From positions 96,554-160,553 of the forward strand of contig NZ_JABXKJ010000247.1 of assembly GCF_017115085.1 (NCBI RefSeq): DNA of 64,000 bases. Reading direction: 5' to 3'. Numbering within the stretch: the first letter of the stretch is position 1; the number at the start of each line of letters is the position of its first letter. This document shows positions 25,165 to 33,681 of the stretch, piece by piece. This stretch comes from Nostoc sp. NMS7. GTDB lineage: Bacteria > Cyanobacteriota > Cyanobacteriia > Cyanobacteriales > Nostocaceae. The notes under the pieces were generated by a model. The model made no database searches and was not told the DNA's origin. It saw only the letters and a list, made by a program, of their open reading frames with translations. Made by a program: the position numbers and the translations under genes.

Positions 25165-26367
25165 ATGGCTACAGTTTTTTTCTCTTATTCACATCGGGAT
25201 GAAACCCTGCGCGATGAGCTGGAAGTTCATCTTACTATGCTAAAAAGGCAAGGTTTCATTGAGACATGGCATGATCGGCGAATAACTGCTGGTGAAGAAT
25301 TCGATAAGTCAATAAGCAAAAACTTGGAAGAAGCAGACATCATCCTTTTATTAGTCAGTTCAGATTTTCTAGCTTCCAATTATTGTTATGGCATTGAGAT
25401 GCAACGTGCGATGGAAAAGCATGAGCAAAGAGAATCCCACATTATACCAGTCATCCTGCGTTCATGCGATTGGCGCAGTGCGCCATTTGGCAAGCTCTTG
25501 GTCACGCCAACTGATGGCAAGCCTATCACAAAATTCCCCAATCAAGACGATGCTTTTCTTGAAGTAGTCAACGCTCCTAGCGGTAACACCGAAAGCACTC
25601 TCCAATATTTCAACGATGCCTCTAATATCGCTAGCTATGCCCGTAGCCCGATCGCCGCAGCAACCCAAAAGCAGATTGTGGTCAACTATCCGAATGTGAA
25701 GTTCCTAAATCCAACCGCAACTGCTAGACGGGCGCAGGTAGCAGCTTTTATCTATCAAGCGTTGGTTAGTTCTAACCAAGTCTCAGCAATTAACTCGCCC
25801 TATGTCGTGGCGGCTGTCGGGTCTACTACCCCAACAGATGGATCAGTCACAATTCCCCAAGGGACTGCTATTGCTGTGAAGTATGACAAAGCAGAAAAAA
25901 TTCTGGTTACAAAGGATGAAACAGCGCCTTTGACATTGACAGTATCCCAAAACGTGGTTACGCAAGACGGAACTATAGTGATTCCTGCTGGTAGTCAGAT
26001 TATTGGTCAACTCAAACCTGCGACAGGCGGTTCTCAATTCGCTGCCCAGAAACTAGTTTTGGCCAGTGGTCAAGAGTATCAGCTCAACGCTACTTCAGAA
26101 GTGATTACCAAAACTGAAACCGTCAAGAAAGGTATTAGTACTAGTGCAATTATCAAGGATACTGTATTGGGTGCAGGTGCAGCGACTGCGATATCTGCTG
26201 TCACTGGCGATCGCGCCATTGCCACAGAAGAAATCTTGGGTGGCGCTGGTATTGGTGCGTTGGTTGGTCTGCTTTTAGGTAAGAATAGTGTTGACTTAAT
26301 CGCCATTGACCCAAATACCGATTTACAAATGACAATCAATCAGAATTTGTTGGTTTCACTTAGATAG
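25165..26367 (+). CDS. TIR domain fused to the C-terminal half of an S-layer-homology protein (chimera)
   Basis: 400 aa in two unrelated parts. Residues 1-~135 are a bacterial TIR domain: VFFSYSHRDETLRDELEVHL, WHDRRITAGEEFDKSI, SSDFLASNYCYGIEM with E78 at the position of the NADase glutamate, and IIPVILRSCDWR. From about residue 137 the sequence changes to an S-layer-homology repeat (FNDASNIASYARSPIAAATQ, RAQVAAFIYQALVS) and then a beta-rich TrbI/VirB10-like tail (VTIPQGTAIAVKYDKAEKIL, GTIVIPAGSQIIGQLKP, GGAGIGALVGLLLGK). SLH proteins are exported, yet there is no signal peptide here and TIR enzymes act in the cytoplasm. A deletion joining two genes is the simplest origin. Confidence 0.75.
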   Translation: MATVFFSYSHRDETLRDELEVHLTMLKRQGFIETWHDRRITAGEEFDKSISKNLEEADIILLLVSSDFLASNYCYGIEMQRAMEKHEQRESHIIPVILRSCDWRSAPFGKLLVTPTDGKPITKFPNQDDAFLEVVNAPSGNTESTLQYFNDASNIASYARSPIAAATQKQIVVNYPNVKFLNPTATARRAQVAAFIYQALVSSNQVSAINSPYVVAAVGSTTPTDGSVTIPQGTAIAVKYDKAEKILVTKDETAPLTLTVSQNVVTQDGTIVIPAGSQIIGQLKPATGGSQFAAQKLVLASGQEYQLNATSEVITKTETVKKGISTSAIIKDTVLGAGAATAISAVTGDRAIATEEILGGAGIGALVGLLLGKNSVDLIAIDPNTDLQMTINQNLLVSLR

Positions 26368-26368
26368 T

Positions 26369-26405
26369 TATTGGGCATTGGGCATTGGGCATTGGGCATT
26401 GGGAA
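26369..26405 (+). repeat. Heptanucleotide repeat ATTGGGC
   Basis: Four or more tandem ATTGGGC units lie in the 62-bp gap between the TIR chimera and the convergent kinase gene, followed by ACAAATGACAAATGAC. These are short tandem heptamers of the heterocystous type and contain no dyad that would act as a terminator. Confidence 0.85.
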
Positions 26406-26429
26406 TTAGTATTTACAAATGACAAATGA

Positions 26430-27785
26430 CTAATTTTGAACTTCCGGCAACCAAATAATAAACGTAGTCCCTGGCGCATCGGGTGAAGTTAGCTGAGAGT
26501 TGATTGCAGGGCTGAAAACCTCGATTTCACCCTGCATTTGCTCTATTAATTGTTTAGCGATCGCTAACCCCAAACCTGTACCAGGGATTTCTGTTTGCGC
26601 TTGTACCCCCCGATAATGCCGTTCTCCAAGATGCTCTAAATCTTGAGGTGGAATGCCTGGCCCGTTGTCACTGATGACAATTCCCTGAAAATTCGCTTTT
26701 TCTTGCCCCGCCTGAATCAAAATTTTGCCCCCAGTGGGAGTGTATTTCAAAGCATTATCGATGATGTTAGTTAATACCTCTCGTAATGCTTTGATATTGG
26801 CACGTACTAGAGGTGAATTATGTTGAATTTCAGTTATTAGTTTTAGCTTTCGCTCTTGGGCGATCGCTTTGGCTGATATTAATAATGGTTCTAATATATC
26901 TGCTAGTGAGCAGTCAACTGCTTTATCTCCTGTTCCCGGCAATAATAACAGTGGTTTAGCGGATTTTTGAATAGTTGCTTCTACAAAAACTTCATCTTCC
27001 GCTAGATGTAGTGGTGCTAAATCTGCCTCTGTCAAGTCGATTACTTGATCAAATTGTTGCAGCAGTTCTTGGAGGCGATCGCTTTCCCGCACAATACTAT
27101 TTGCCACATTCCGGTTGGCGTCTGCTGGTTGCAGTCGTTTCAATAGCAGTTTGCCAAAAGTCCGCAATGCCGTTAATGGGTTGCGAAACTGATGCAACAA
27201 GTTATCCAGCAAATCGCGCTGTTTTTCTTGGAGAATTTGTTGCTCACGCAATTGCTGCTCAAACCATGCCCGTCGCTGATCTAAAATACAAGCGATCGCT
27301 AACGTTTGGGCTATCTGTTGAATCTGACTTTCCTCGTGTTCATTCCATACGCGGTCTTCCCTACCTGTCACCAGTAACCCCATCATCACACCCTCATACA
27401 CCAGAGGTAAAACAATTTGGTTGCCACTAAATAAGTATTCCTCTTTTAGATGGGGCCCAGACGCATCTGGTATCTCCGACTCCCGTGACGAAGTTTGAGA
27501 TTCTGACCCTGGTGTTAATAACCTTCTCTGACGATAGGGTAATACAAACACATTTCCAACTTGAAGTTGCTTGTGTACCGTCGCTTCCGCAGTCTCCTCC
27601 CCTGGCGGTAATAATGCTGTTTCCGGGTAAATCACCACAGGAATCAGTTTGGCCTCACCTGAAGGAGTCTCTACCAATTCTTGTGTTAGGTACACAATAC
27701 TTAAAGTTGCTCCCAGCCCTTGGGTTAGTAGCGCTATTTGCTCTCGACACAGAGCAAGAAAATCGGAACTGGCAGACATTAACAT
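26430..27785 (-). CDS. hik2: Hik2/CSK-type sensor histidine kinase with GAF-like domain
   Basis: 451 aa soluble kinase. A GAF-like sensor spans roughly residues 5-175 (ALCREQIALLTQGLGATLSI; QIVLPLVYEGVMMGLLVTGR), followed by a coiled linker (WFEQQLREQQILQEKQRDL), an H-box variant LLHQFRNPLTALRTFGKLL (His near residue 197), and an HATPase domain (ALREVLTNIIDNALKYTP, ISDNGPGIPP, GTGLGLAIAKQLIEQM). The H-box and overall layout match cyanobacterial Hik2, the relative of the plastid CSK kinase that links the redox state of the electron-transport chain to transcription. C13 lies where Hik2/CSK proteins have an N-terminal cysteine reported to bind an iron-sulfur cluster. It is monocistronic. Confidence 0.8.
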   Translation of the reverse strand: MLMSASSDFLALCREQIALLTQGLGATLSIVYLTQELVETPSGEAKLIPVVIYPETALLPPGEETAEATVHKQLQVGNVFVLPYRQRRLLTPGSESQTSSRESEIPDASGPHLKEEYLFSGNQIVLPLVYEGVMMGLLVTGREDRVWNEHEESQIQQIAQTLAIACILDQRRAWFEQQLREQQILQEKQRDLLDNLLHQFRNPLTALRTFGKLLLKRLQPADANRNVANSIVRESDRLQELLQQFDQVIDLTEADLAPLHLAEDEVFVEATIQKSAKPLLLLPGTGDKAVDCSLADILEPLLISAKAIAQERKLKLITEIQHNSPLVRANIKALREVLTNIIDNALKYTPTGGKILIQAGQEKANFQGIVISDNGPGIPPQDLEHLGERHYRGVQAQTEIPGTGLGLAIAKQLIEQMQGEIEVFSPAINSQLTSPDAPGTTFIIWLPEVQN

Positions 27786-27982
27786 TTTTTAGCTCTTGCT
27801 CAAGATTACAGATTTTGAGGCATGATTAAGAGAGGATACTTAGTTTTTACCTCACTCATTTCATAAAGCTTAACTAAAATCTTCTTCGTGATGGTTTCTA
27901 CCAGGGGATTATATCCTTAGGTGATTTTATTTTCTCTATCTTCAAAGATATTAATTTTCTTATATTAAAAGGTTAAAAACTA

Positions 27983-28011
27983 TTGATATTTTGAACTAGA
28001 ACCTATATAAT
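27983..28011 (+). promoter_or_regulatory. Sigma-70-type promoter for the DUF3155 gene
   Basis: TTGATA (27983-27988) and TATAAT (28006-28011) are separated by exactly 17 bp. The -10 hexamer overlaps an in-frame ATG at 28010, so that ATG cannot be in the message. Transcription would start near 28018, about 50 bp before the TTG start at 28070. Confidence 0.7.
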
Positions 28012-28069
28012 GACGACAAATTTTGTAGCTATTACTACAATCTCTAGCTTGAAAGAGGAGGACAAGATA

Positions 28070-28387
28070 TTGGCAAGGAGACGCAAAAGGAAAAGTCGTC
28101 GTCGTCAGGAAGGACGGCGGATTCTGGAACATGTGCCTCAATATAGCATCGAAAGTGGCGAAGAAAAACCTGTGACAGCAGCGAGAAGATTCATTCAAGC
28201 TGAAGGTATCTTGCCACCTGCGTTGCTACTGGTAAAACGAAATGAACACACCACAGATCGTTATTTCTGGGCAGAAAAGGGACTGTTTGGTGCTCAATAC
28301 GTAGAGGAAAACCATTTCTTGTTTCCTAGTTTGAGGGTGTTAGAACCTTCACCAGGTCAAGAACCTCTTACTTTAGCTACTCGGTGA
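28070..28387 (+). CDS. DUF3155 family protein
   Basis: 105 aa, small cyanobacterial protein of unknown function. It begins with a very basic segment LARRRKRKSRRRQEGRRILE and continues VPQYSIESGEEKPVTAARRF and YFWAEKGLFGAQYVEENHF. The start is placed at TTG 28070 for three reasons: the family begins at this motif, GAGGAGG lies eight bases upstream, and the upstream in-frame ATG (28010) is inside the promoter's -10 box. The Arg/Lys-rich start suggests RNA or DNA contact, but there is no evidence for a partner. Monocistronic. Confidence 0.85.
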   Translation: MARRRKRKSRRRQEGRRILEHVPQYSIESGEEKPVTAARRFIQAEGILPPALLLVKRNEHTTDRYFWAEKGLFGAQYVEENHFLFPSLRVLEPSPGQEPLTLATR

Positions 28388-28840
28388 ACCAGAGATAGTC
28401 ATCTTTGGCATTGAATGTGGCTTCTGACTATCATTAACTGGCAAAATTGCTAAGTTTATGCAAAATTTAATTTTTTTTTAGTTTCTAGCTGATTTGCCAG
28501 TCAAGCTAGTCCAGGTAGTTAGAAAGTAAACTTGTCTCAAACCACGCTAAATAGCATGGGTTGATGCTATTTTGATGATGCAAAAAGGAGTGAGTATAGA
28601 GCCAAGCGTGTTTAAAAGCGCTAGTGAAGTAGCGCTCTTATGCCGTGGATTGTTAAGCAAGCTCTGTCAACAAATTTAAGTTAATGAATTTAAATTTTTC
28701 CCCACAACTTATGTCGTGGGGAAAATTGACAAAGCAGCAGCGTTGATTTCTTCCTTCCTACTAACTTTGCATTGCCTAAAGAGTAGGTCAGGTCAGAAGT
28801 CTGCATATCATAGTCAAGAGATGGTTACAAAAATTAACAA
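28388..28840. other. 450-bp spacer with two hairpins
   Basis: The spacer lies between DUF3155 and the convergent CCB1-like gene. One hairpin is AGCGCTA-GTGAAG-TAGCGCT near 28618-28637; the other is the strong stem listed at 28696-28726. A 74-codon + frame crossing into the CCB1-like gene (28716-28940) is a shadow. No further gene is seen. Confidence 0.55.
28696..28726. terminator. Intrinsic terminator-like hairpin between convergent genes
   Basis: The arms TTTTCCCCAC and GTGGGGAAAA form a 10-bp stem around ~9 bases, with A and T tracts at its ends. It can serve the rightward DUF3155 message and the leftward CCB1-like message alike. Confidence 0.55.
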
Positions 28841-29371
28841 TTATTCACCAGCCTTTAGCTCTAGAGTCCTCTGTAACTCACTGAGTTCATCTCGATGGCC
28901 AACTACAGTGATCTTACTTGAGGAGGTTTGGTTGCTCTGAGTTGTTTCTACTTTCAGCGACACCTTCTCAAGTCTTCCAGATTTTTGCCAATAAAATAGA
29001 CCGCTTAAAGGCGACAGCAATACCATAGCCAGAACAAGGGTACTAAGGCTAGGAAAAAGCAAGGACACGACTAATGATAAACAAACAATACCAGTAGCTG
29101 CTAGTAGAGTTAGAAATATAGCTAAGAACCAGCTGGGGCGAACATTACCTTCAAAAGTCACTTGGTTTTGTTCTCGGTCTACCTCTGCCACTCGGTAAGA
29201 CCGCGATCGAAAATACTCTTTTAATTGAGACATTAAAGCAGCTTCGTCTCGCTCAGATAGCAGTTGTGCTGTTTCTGTGCGGTCTTTAGTCGAGGCACGA
29301 ATAAAGAAAAACAGTCCAACCGATAACAACAAGGTTAGCAGGAACGTAGATGGCACAATAGCAGTATCCAT
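28841..29371 (-). CDS. CCB1-like cofactor assembly protein (cytochrome b6 haem attachment)
   Basis: 176 aa with an N-terminal helix (VPSTFLLTLLLSVGLFFFIR), a soluble segment (LMSQLKEYFRSRSYRVAEVD), two close helices (WFLAIFLTLLAATGIVCLSL; STLVLAMVLLSPLSGLFYW) and a basic/polar tail. This layout and length fit the 'cofactor assembly of complex C subunit B' proteins that help attach haem c_i to cytochrome b6 on the stromal/cytoplasmic side of the thylakoid. I favour CCB1 (DUF3529) over CCB2/CCB4 on length. No pet genes are adjacent. The assignment rests on remembered family features. Confidence 0.6.
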   Translation of the reverse strand: MDTAIVPSTFLLTLLLSVGLFFFIRASTKDRTETAQLLSERDEAALMSQLKEYFRSRSYRVAEVDREQNQVTFEGNVRPSWFLAIFLTLLAATGIVCLSLVVSLLFPSLSTLVLAMVLLSPLSGLFYWQKSGRLEKVSLKVETTQSNQTSSSKITVVGHRDELSELQRTLELKAGE

Positions 29372-29811
29372 AACTAATTGTTAGTGTTTGATTGGAGGAG
29401 ACTTATTCATTATCAATTATTCGTTGTACCAATTTGAACAATGATTGTGACAAATGCAGTACCAGTGCGATGATCAGGGACTCTTGCACAATCCAAAATC
29501 CTTCGACTGACTTGTACTGACTTTGCCTGCCCTGAGCTTGCCGTTCGCGTAGCGTCTCCAAGAGTTGGGTACTGAGCGACGCGTTGCCCTGAGCTTTGCC
29601 GTACCACTTCGTGGAAGCAAGCTACGCGTAGCGTCTCCAAGAGTTGGATCGAAGTAGCGTTGTCGTTGGCGCAGCCTAAGAAGAGAAGTAGCGCTCACGC
29701 CGTACTCCTTCTCTAGGAGACCCTTCGGCAAGCTCAGGGCATCGCGCTCCGCGAACAAAGAAGCAAGCTACGCGTAGCGTTCCGTAGGAAAGTCTAAAAT
29801 CTAAAATGGTA
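29372..29811. repeat. Dense cluster of dispersed palindromic repeats
   Basis: 440 bp made of pieces such as CTACGCGTAGCG (twice), GTAGCGTCTCCAAGAGTTGG (twice), CTTCGGCAAGCTCAGGGC and TTCTCTAGGAGACC. Related pieces occur at 0.5, 33.7, 56.9 and 63.4 kb. Two minus-strand frames here (29413-29640 and 29474-29758) consist of repeat translations only. Confidence 0.75.
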
Positions 29812-30156
29812 TTACTTTCTCCCATTAATGTAGTTTTGCCAAAGAAAAGCTAAATCCTGCGCTTGAACTTGCCATTCGGGAGAAACTTGGTACATTCGCC
29901 TGGGGCGTCCCCGTCCTTCGAGTTTCTTCCAATATCCACTGATTGCCCTTTCGTCTTCCAGAAATTTGATTGCACTATAAAGTACGGTATCTGAAAGTCT
30001 ATAGGTAGGATATTCAGTTTCTAATTGCTCAATCAACTCGGTTCCGTAGGATTCATTTTGTAACAAAACAGACAATATGTAACAAACTGCAACTTCCTGA
30101 CAAAGGTAAGTTGGCGGAGGATTCTCAAAGAATTGATATATATCCTCAAGTTTCAT
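29812..30156 (-). CDS. PadR-family transcriptional regulator
   Basis: 114 aa winged-helix protein. The DNA-binding domain is recognisable: CQEVAVCYILSVLLQNESYG, TELIEQLETEYPTYRLSDTV, LYSAIKFLEDERAISGYW and the wing GRGRPRRMYQVSPEW. The C-terminal helix for dimerisation is short. PadR proteins are usually autoregulators responding to small molecules; the ligand is unknown. ATG start is unambiguous. The spacer upstream is long (over 900 bp) and carries repeats rather than a target gene. Confidence 0.85.
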   Translation of the reverse strand: MKLEDIYQFFENPPPTYLCQEVAVCYILSVLLQNESYGTELIEQLETEYPTYRLSDTVLYSAIKFLEDERAISGYWKKLEGRGRPRRMYQVSPEWQVQAQDLAFLWQNYINGRK

Positions 30157-31094
30157 GGTTAGTGAATGGCTAAAAAAATGCCTTAGGGTAAGCTATACAA
30201 TCTTTGTAGTCAGTATACAGTGCTACTGCTAAGTCAGTAATATAGATAAAGCTACTTAGACTAAATTTCCCAAGTGTAAACACCAAATAATTACCCACGC
30301 CTGTGAAGTTGTGGGACGAGTTTGCAAGTTGTAGGGGCACAAAATAGTCTACCTCTACTCAAGCTCGATACGGTGTGGTGAGAAGCGAACAGACAGTGGC
30401 GAAGTCACTACCTTGGTGTTAAGTGATGTCGTTCTGGTTAGAACTGCTTAAGCAATAAAATGCCATCGAAGAAATTTTACAGGTAAAATCGAATTTTGTC
30501 TGTAAAACTTAATAAACACTTTGTTTTACAGTAATTTTCCGAATGCAGATTCTAAAAGTTTAAGCTAAGGGATATGTCTGGGTTAAAGCTGCTACGCCTG
30601 TGGACACACCTAATACCATTTCACACAAACCCTGATACATATAGATTTCTCGTAGGGGCACAGCAATGCTCATACGTGTCAACTTAAGCTAGAAATCGCT
30701 TGTTGACTTCCACGCCCGCCCAGAAATAAATTTCTTTGGCTTTTAGCCCAAGTCTATTGAAGTAGACTAAAGACTTTTCGGATTATTTAGTCATCTAAAG
30801 ATTGACTTGAGCTAAAAGCCAAGGAACTGAAGTTCCTTGCGGGACATAGCTTTTACGTTAAGTTGACACGTATGAGCTTTTTCTGTGCCCCTAGCAACGT
30901 ATTTGTATCATTATTAAAGTGAAACGGTATAAGCAGTAATCATTTCTGATTTCCTCGACTTGAGAATCTCTTGTCCGATTTGGCAAGTGTGATAGTAAAT
31001 TTATCAAAGAAGACGCTGGGACGAGGGGAAACAACTCTCCGTGTCTCCGTGTCCTCGCGTCCTTAATCAAGCGCCCAGCACATTGGTTCACAGT
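30157..31094. other. 940-bp spacer, no gene found
   Basis: The region holds a 9-bp stem hairpin (CTGTAAAAC ... GTTTTACAG, about 30500-30532), the 242-bp inverted-repeat element at 30652-30893, and otherwise stop-rich sequence in all frames. Some sequence just before 31095 is an open extension of the DUF3611 frame but lacks family resemblance. Confidence 0.55.
30652..30893. repeat. 242-bp inverted-repeat element
   Basis: The outer arms are GTAGGGGCACAG plus GCTCATACGTGTCAACTTAA (30652-30687) and the reverse complement at 30858-30893, about 36 bp each. An inner stem pairs TTGGCTTTTAGCCCAAGTC with GACTTGAGCTAAAAGCCAA. The GCTCAT.CGTGTCAACTTA arm also occurs alone near 16012 and, slightly changed, near 49040, so it is a dispersed module. 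No coding sequence. Confidence 0.75.
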
Positions 31095-31673
31095 ATGTCA
31101 AAAACTCCCGATGCCCCATCATCTTCCTCAACTCTTAGGGCGATCGCCCTAACTTTTCGCCTTACAGGTTGGATTAGCTTCTGGATTCAGCTAGTACTAG
31201 GCGTTGTTTCTAGCATAATTGTGCTGCTGTTCGCCGTCTTTAATCAAAGAACTGGCAGTCCTAGTAATAATCCTGGGACTGGTTTTGGCGTATTTTTAGC
31301 AATTTGTGGACTGGTTATTTTGGGTGGGGGGATTTATTTAGCTTACCGTTACACTAGAATTGGCAAGCAACTGGAATCCTCGAATCCCAGCAACCGCCCT
31401 CGGAAAAGCGAGAGTGTGCAAGTATTACGCTTAGGGCTGTGGGTGAATTTAGGAGGAACGCTGGTGACTCTTTTGGGGGCGCAAGCGATCGTTGGGACAC
31501 TGGTAGCAAGATCTATATCTCCCCAAGCTATAACTACCCAATTGTTTGACCCAACCCGGATTATTAGCGGTCTAGATATGCTTGTGGTACAAGCAAACAC
31601 CAACACTGTTTCAGCCCACTTTGCCGGGCTTGTGGCGTCACTTTGGCTACTCAATCGCATTAACCGAGCTTAG
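31095..31673 (+). CDS. DUF3611 family membrane protein
   Basis: 192 aa from MSKTPDAPSSSS (ATG 31095). An upstream in-frame ATG at 31041 adds 18 residues without family resemblance. Four hydrophobic segments are visible: ISFWIQLVLGVVSSIIVLLF, GFGVFLAICGLVILGGGIYL, LGLWVNLGGTLVTLLGAQAI and the end FAGLVASLWLL. The motif FRLTGWISFWIQLVLGVVS and VQANTNTVSAHFAGL are typical of DUF3611, a cyanobacterial and plastid family of unknown function. Stand-alone gene. Confidence 0.85.
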   Translation: MSKTPDAPSSSSTLRAIALTFRLTGWISFWIQLVLGVVSSIIVLLFAVFNQRTGSPSNNPGTGFGVFLAICGLVILGGGIYLAYRYTRIGKQLESSNPSNRPRKSESVQVLRLGLWVNLGGTLVTLLGAQAIVGTLVARSISPQAITTQLFDPTRIISGLDMLVVQANTNTVSAHFAGLVASLWLLNRINRA

Positions 31674-31722
31674 TATAAGCGTAGAGTCGGAGAGAGTAAA
31701 TAATTAAATTTATATTGCGTAA

Positions 31723-32126
31723 GGGACTGACAAATAAAAAAATACTCACAGGACTTACTGTGGGGTGGGCATCTTGCCATTGGTGTCAAGTTAAAGCTTC
31801 AGCCCAGATGTCAAGGGATCTTGAGGCGTTGCGTCGATGCCGTTGACCAATGGCTTTGACCAAGCCCATAGAACGCTGATGCTCAACCAACCAAGGAATG
31901 AGTTGTAGTTGTGGGGTTTGCAAAAATCTGGATTTCCTTGTTTTTTGCGTGGCTGACTCATGGCTATTCTCAACACCCTTGTGTTGAGTTTAATCATTAA
32001 GTTTGACCCACTTGACAAGTTTCTATTTTTCTTAACTTGACACCAATGGCATCTTGCCCGCCTTTGTCTATGGGCGGGCAAGATGCCCACCCCACAAGTA
32101 GTAGTAATTTATTTGTTGGAAATCCC
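31723..32126. mobile_element. MITE-like element, second copy, split by an inserted element
   Basis: The ends GGGACTGACAAATAAAAAAA and AATTTATTTGTTGGAAATCCC match those of the element at 15001-15172 in inverted orientation. Without the 273-bp insertion (31777-32049) and one 7-bp duplication its length would be ~124 bp. The interior palindrome (GGGCATCTTGCCCGCC/GGGCGGGCAAGATGCCC) is shared with copy one in type. TA-rich flanks fit a TA duplication. Confidence 0.65.
31777..32049 (-). mobile_element. Deleted insertion sequence with transposase remnant
   Basis: Perfect 18-bp terminal inverted repeats CCATTGGTGTCAAGTTAA are flanked by a 7-bp direct duplication CATCTTG (31770-31776 and 32050-32056). 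In one minus-strand frame the interior reads FLQTPQLQLIPWLVEHQRSM, GLVKAIGQRHRRNASRSL, DIWAEAL before a stop, which looks like the C-terminus of a DDE transposase. Only ~60 codons remain, so it is non-autonomous. I do not assign an IS family. It sits inside the MITE-like element 31723-32126. Confidence 0.7.
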
Positions 32127-32287
32127 TAACGTAGTTTGATTTATTCTTGCCCACTTACTTACCAGTTCATGATTGGTTAAAACTGATTTTTGCTAATAAA
32201 CTTTGCTTTTCCAGTCATGGCAAGCCAAAATCAGTATATGCTGATGTGTTGGCAGGTAGATAATAGGCTAAAAACTGAGAAAAATCT

Positions 32288-33568
32288 GTGCTGGATATCA
32301 AGCAAATACGGGAAAATCCGCAATTAGTTCAACAACGCTTGGACAGTCGTAGTGGTAAATATGACATCGAACCGATATTACAGTTAGATCGGCAACAACG
32401 AGAACTTGAGGGGAGGCGTAGTCAACTCCAAGCTCGTAGCAACGAAATCGGTAAAATTGTTGGGCAAAAGATTAAATCTGGGATAAATCCTCAAGACTCG
32501 GAAATTCAAGCTTTGCGGGATGAAGGTAATTCTGTCAAAGCGACGTTGAGCCAACTGGAACCCCAGGAAAAAGACCTGAAAGCTGAAATTGCCCAACTTG
32601 TGTTGGCACTTCCCAATTTACCAAGCGACTCTACACCCCTTGGTAAGAATGAGGAAGATAATGTAGAAGTGCGGCGTTGGGGTGATGAGTATATTCCCCA
32701 AAATCAGAATATTCTCCCTCACTGGGAAATTGGCGAAAAGTTAGGTATTTTGAATGTTGAGCGAGCTGTAAAAGTTGCCCAAAGTCGCTTTGTGACATTG
32801 ATAGGTGCTGGTGCAGCACTGGAGAGGGCATTAATTCAATTTATGCTGGCTCTCCATACTCAAGCTGGGTATGTGGAAGTTAGTCCGCCGTTGTTAGTTA
32901 ATACTGAGTCTTTGACGGCGACCGGTCAGTTACCCAAGTTTGCTGAAGAAAGCTTTAAATGCGCTGATGATGACTTGTGGCTGATTCCTACGGCGGAAGT
33001 CCCAGTTACAAATCTCTACCGAGGTGAAATTCTCGCTGCTGAAGATTTGCCTATCTATCACTGTGCTTTTACTCCCTGTTTTCGCCGCGAAGCTGGTAGT
33101 TATGGGCGCGATATGCGGGGATTAATTCGCCTGCATCAGTTTAACAAGGTGGAAATGGTGAAGTTTGTCGAACCCAGTACGTCTTTTGATGAACTGGAAA
33201 AATTGGTGGGGAATGCAGAGGCAATTTTACAGGCGTTGCAGTTGCCTTACCGAGTCGTAAATTTAAGTACTGGAGATTTGGGATTTGCTTCTAGTAAAAC
33301 TTATGATTTAGAGGTTTGGTTGCCCTCTTCTGGCAAATACCGCGAAATTTCTAGCTGTTCCAATACTATAGATTTCCAGGCGCGACGGGCTGATATTCGC
33401 TTCAAAGAGGCGGGAAAGAAAGGTACCCAGTTTGTGCATACTCTGAATGGTTCGGGTTTGGCGGTGGGGCGGACGATGGCAGCAATTTTGGAGAATTATC
33501 AACAACCTGATGGGACGGTGAGGATACCAGAAGCGCTCCAACCTTATTTGGGACGTGAAGTTTTGTAA
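32288..33568 (+). CDS. serS: Seryl-tRNA synthetase
   Basis: 426 aa class II aminoacyl-tRNA synthetase. The N-terminal long antiparallel coiled coil that binds the tRNA-Ser variable arm covers about residues 25-100 (QQRELEGRRSQLQARSNEIG). Class II motifs follow: TGQLPKFAEESFKCADD, the TAEVPVTNLYRGEIL segment, motif 2 CFRREAGSYGRDMRGLIR, LHQFNKVEMVKF, and motif 3 NGSGLAVGRTMAAILENYQ. Start is a GTG at 32288 giving VLDIKQIRENPQLVQQRLD, which matches the family N-terminus. A terminator-like hairpin follows at 33638. Confidence 0.97.
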   Translation: MLDIKQIRENPQLVQQRLDSRSGKYDIEPILQLDRQQRELEGRRSQLQARSNEIGKIVGQKIKSGINPQDSEIQALRDEGNSVKATLSQLEPQEKDLKAEIAQLVLALPNLPSDSTPLGKNEEDNVEVRRWGDEYIPQNQNILPHWEIGEKLGILNVERAVKVAQSRFVTLIGAGAALERALIQFMLALHTQAGYVEVSPPLLVNTESLTATGQLPKFAEESFKCADDDLWLIPTAEVPVTNLYRGEILAAEDLPIYHCAFTPCFRREAGSYGRDMRGLIRLHQFNKVEMVKFVEPSTSFDELEKLVGNAEAILQALQLPYRVVNLSTGDLGFASSKTYDLEVWLPSSGKYREISSCSNTIDFQARRADIRFKEAGKKGTQFVHTLNGSGLAVGRTMAAILENYQQPDGTVRIPEALQPYLGREVL

Positions 33569-33637
33569 TTTGTCATTAGGGATTTCCAAGAAAACGAACC
33601 ACAGAGGCGCAGAGGGCTTAATAATAGTGCATTAGAT

Positions 33638-33681
33638 GTAGGTTGGGTTGCGCTCCGCTCCACCCAACCTACAATTTTTTT
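33638..33681 (+). terminator. Intrinsic terminator after serS
   Basis: The 12-bp arm GTAGGTTGGGTT/G pairs with CACCCAACCTAC and is followed by AATTTTTTT. The same GTAGGTTGGGT...ACCCAACCTAC palindrome is dispersed elsewhere (about 43964-44085), so a repeat has probably been co-opted as terminator. Confidence 0.7.

Noticed and set aside
26369..26405. Possible CRISPR or regulatory repeat (ATTGGGC)
   Set aside because: Simple heptanucleotide tandem repeat of a kind common in heterocystous cyanobacteria.
29413..29758. Two overlapping minus-strand frames
   Set aside because: Composed entirely of dispersed palindromic repeats (GCGTAGCGTCTCC and similar), with RSVP-like low-information translation.
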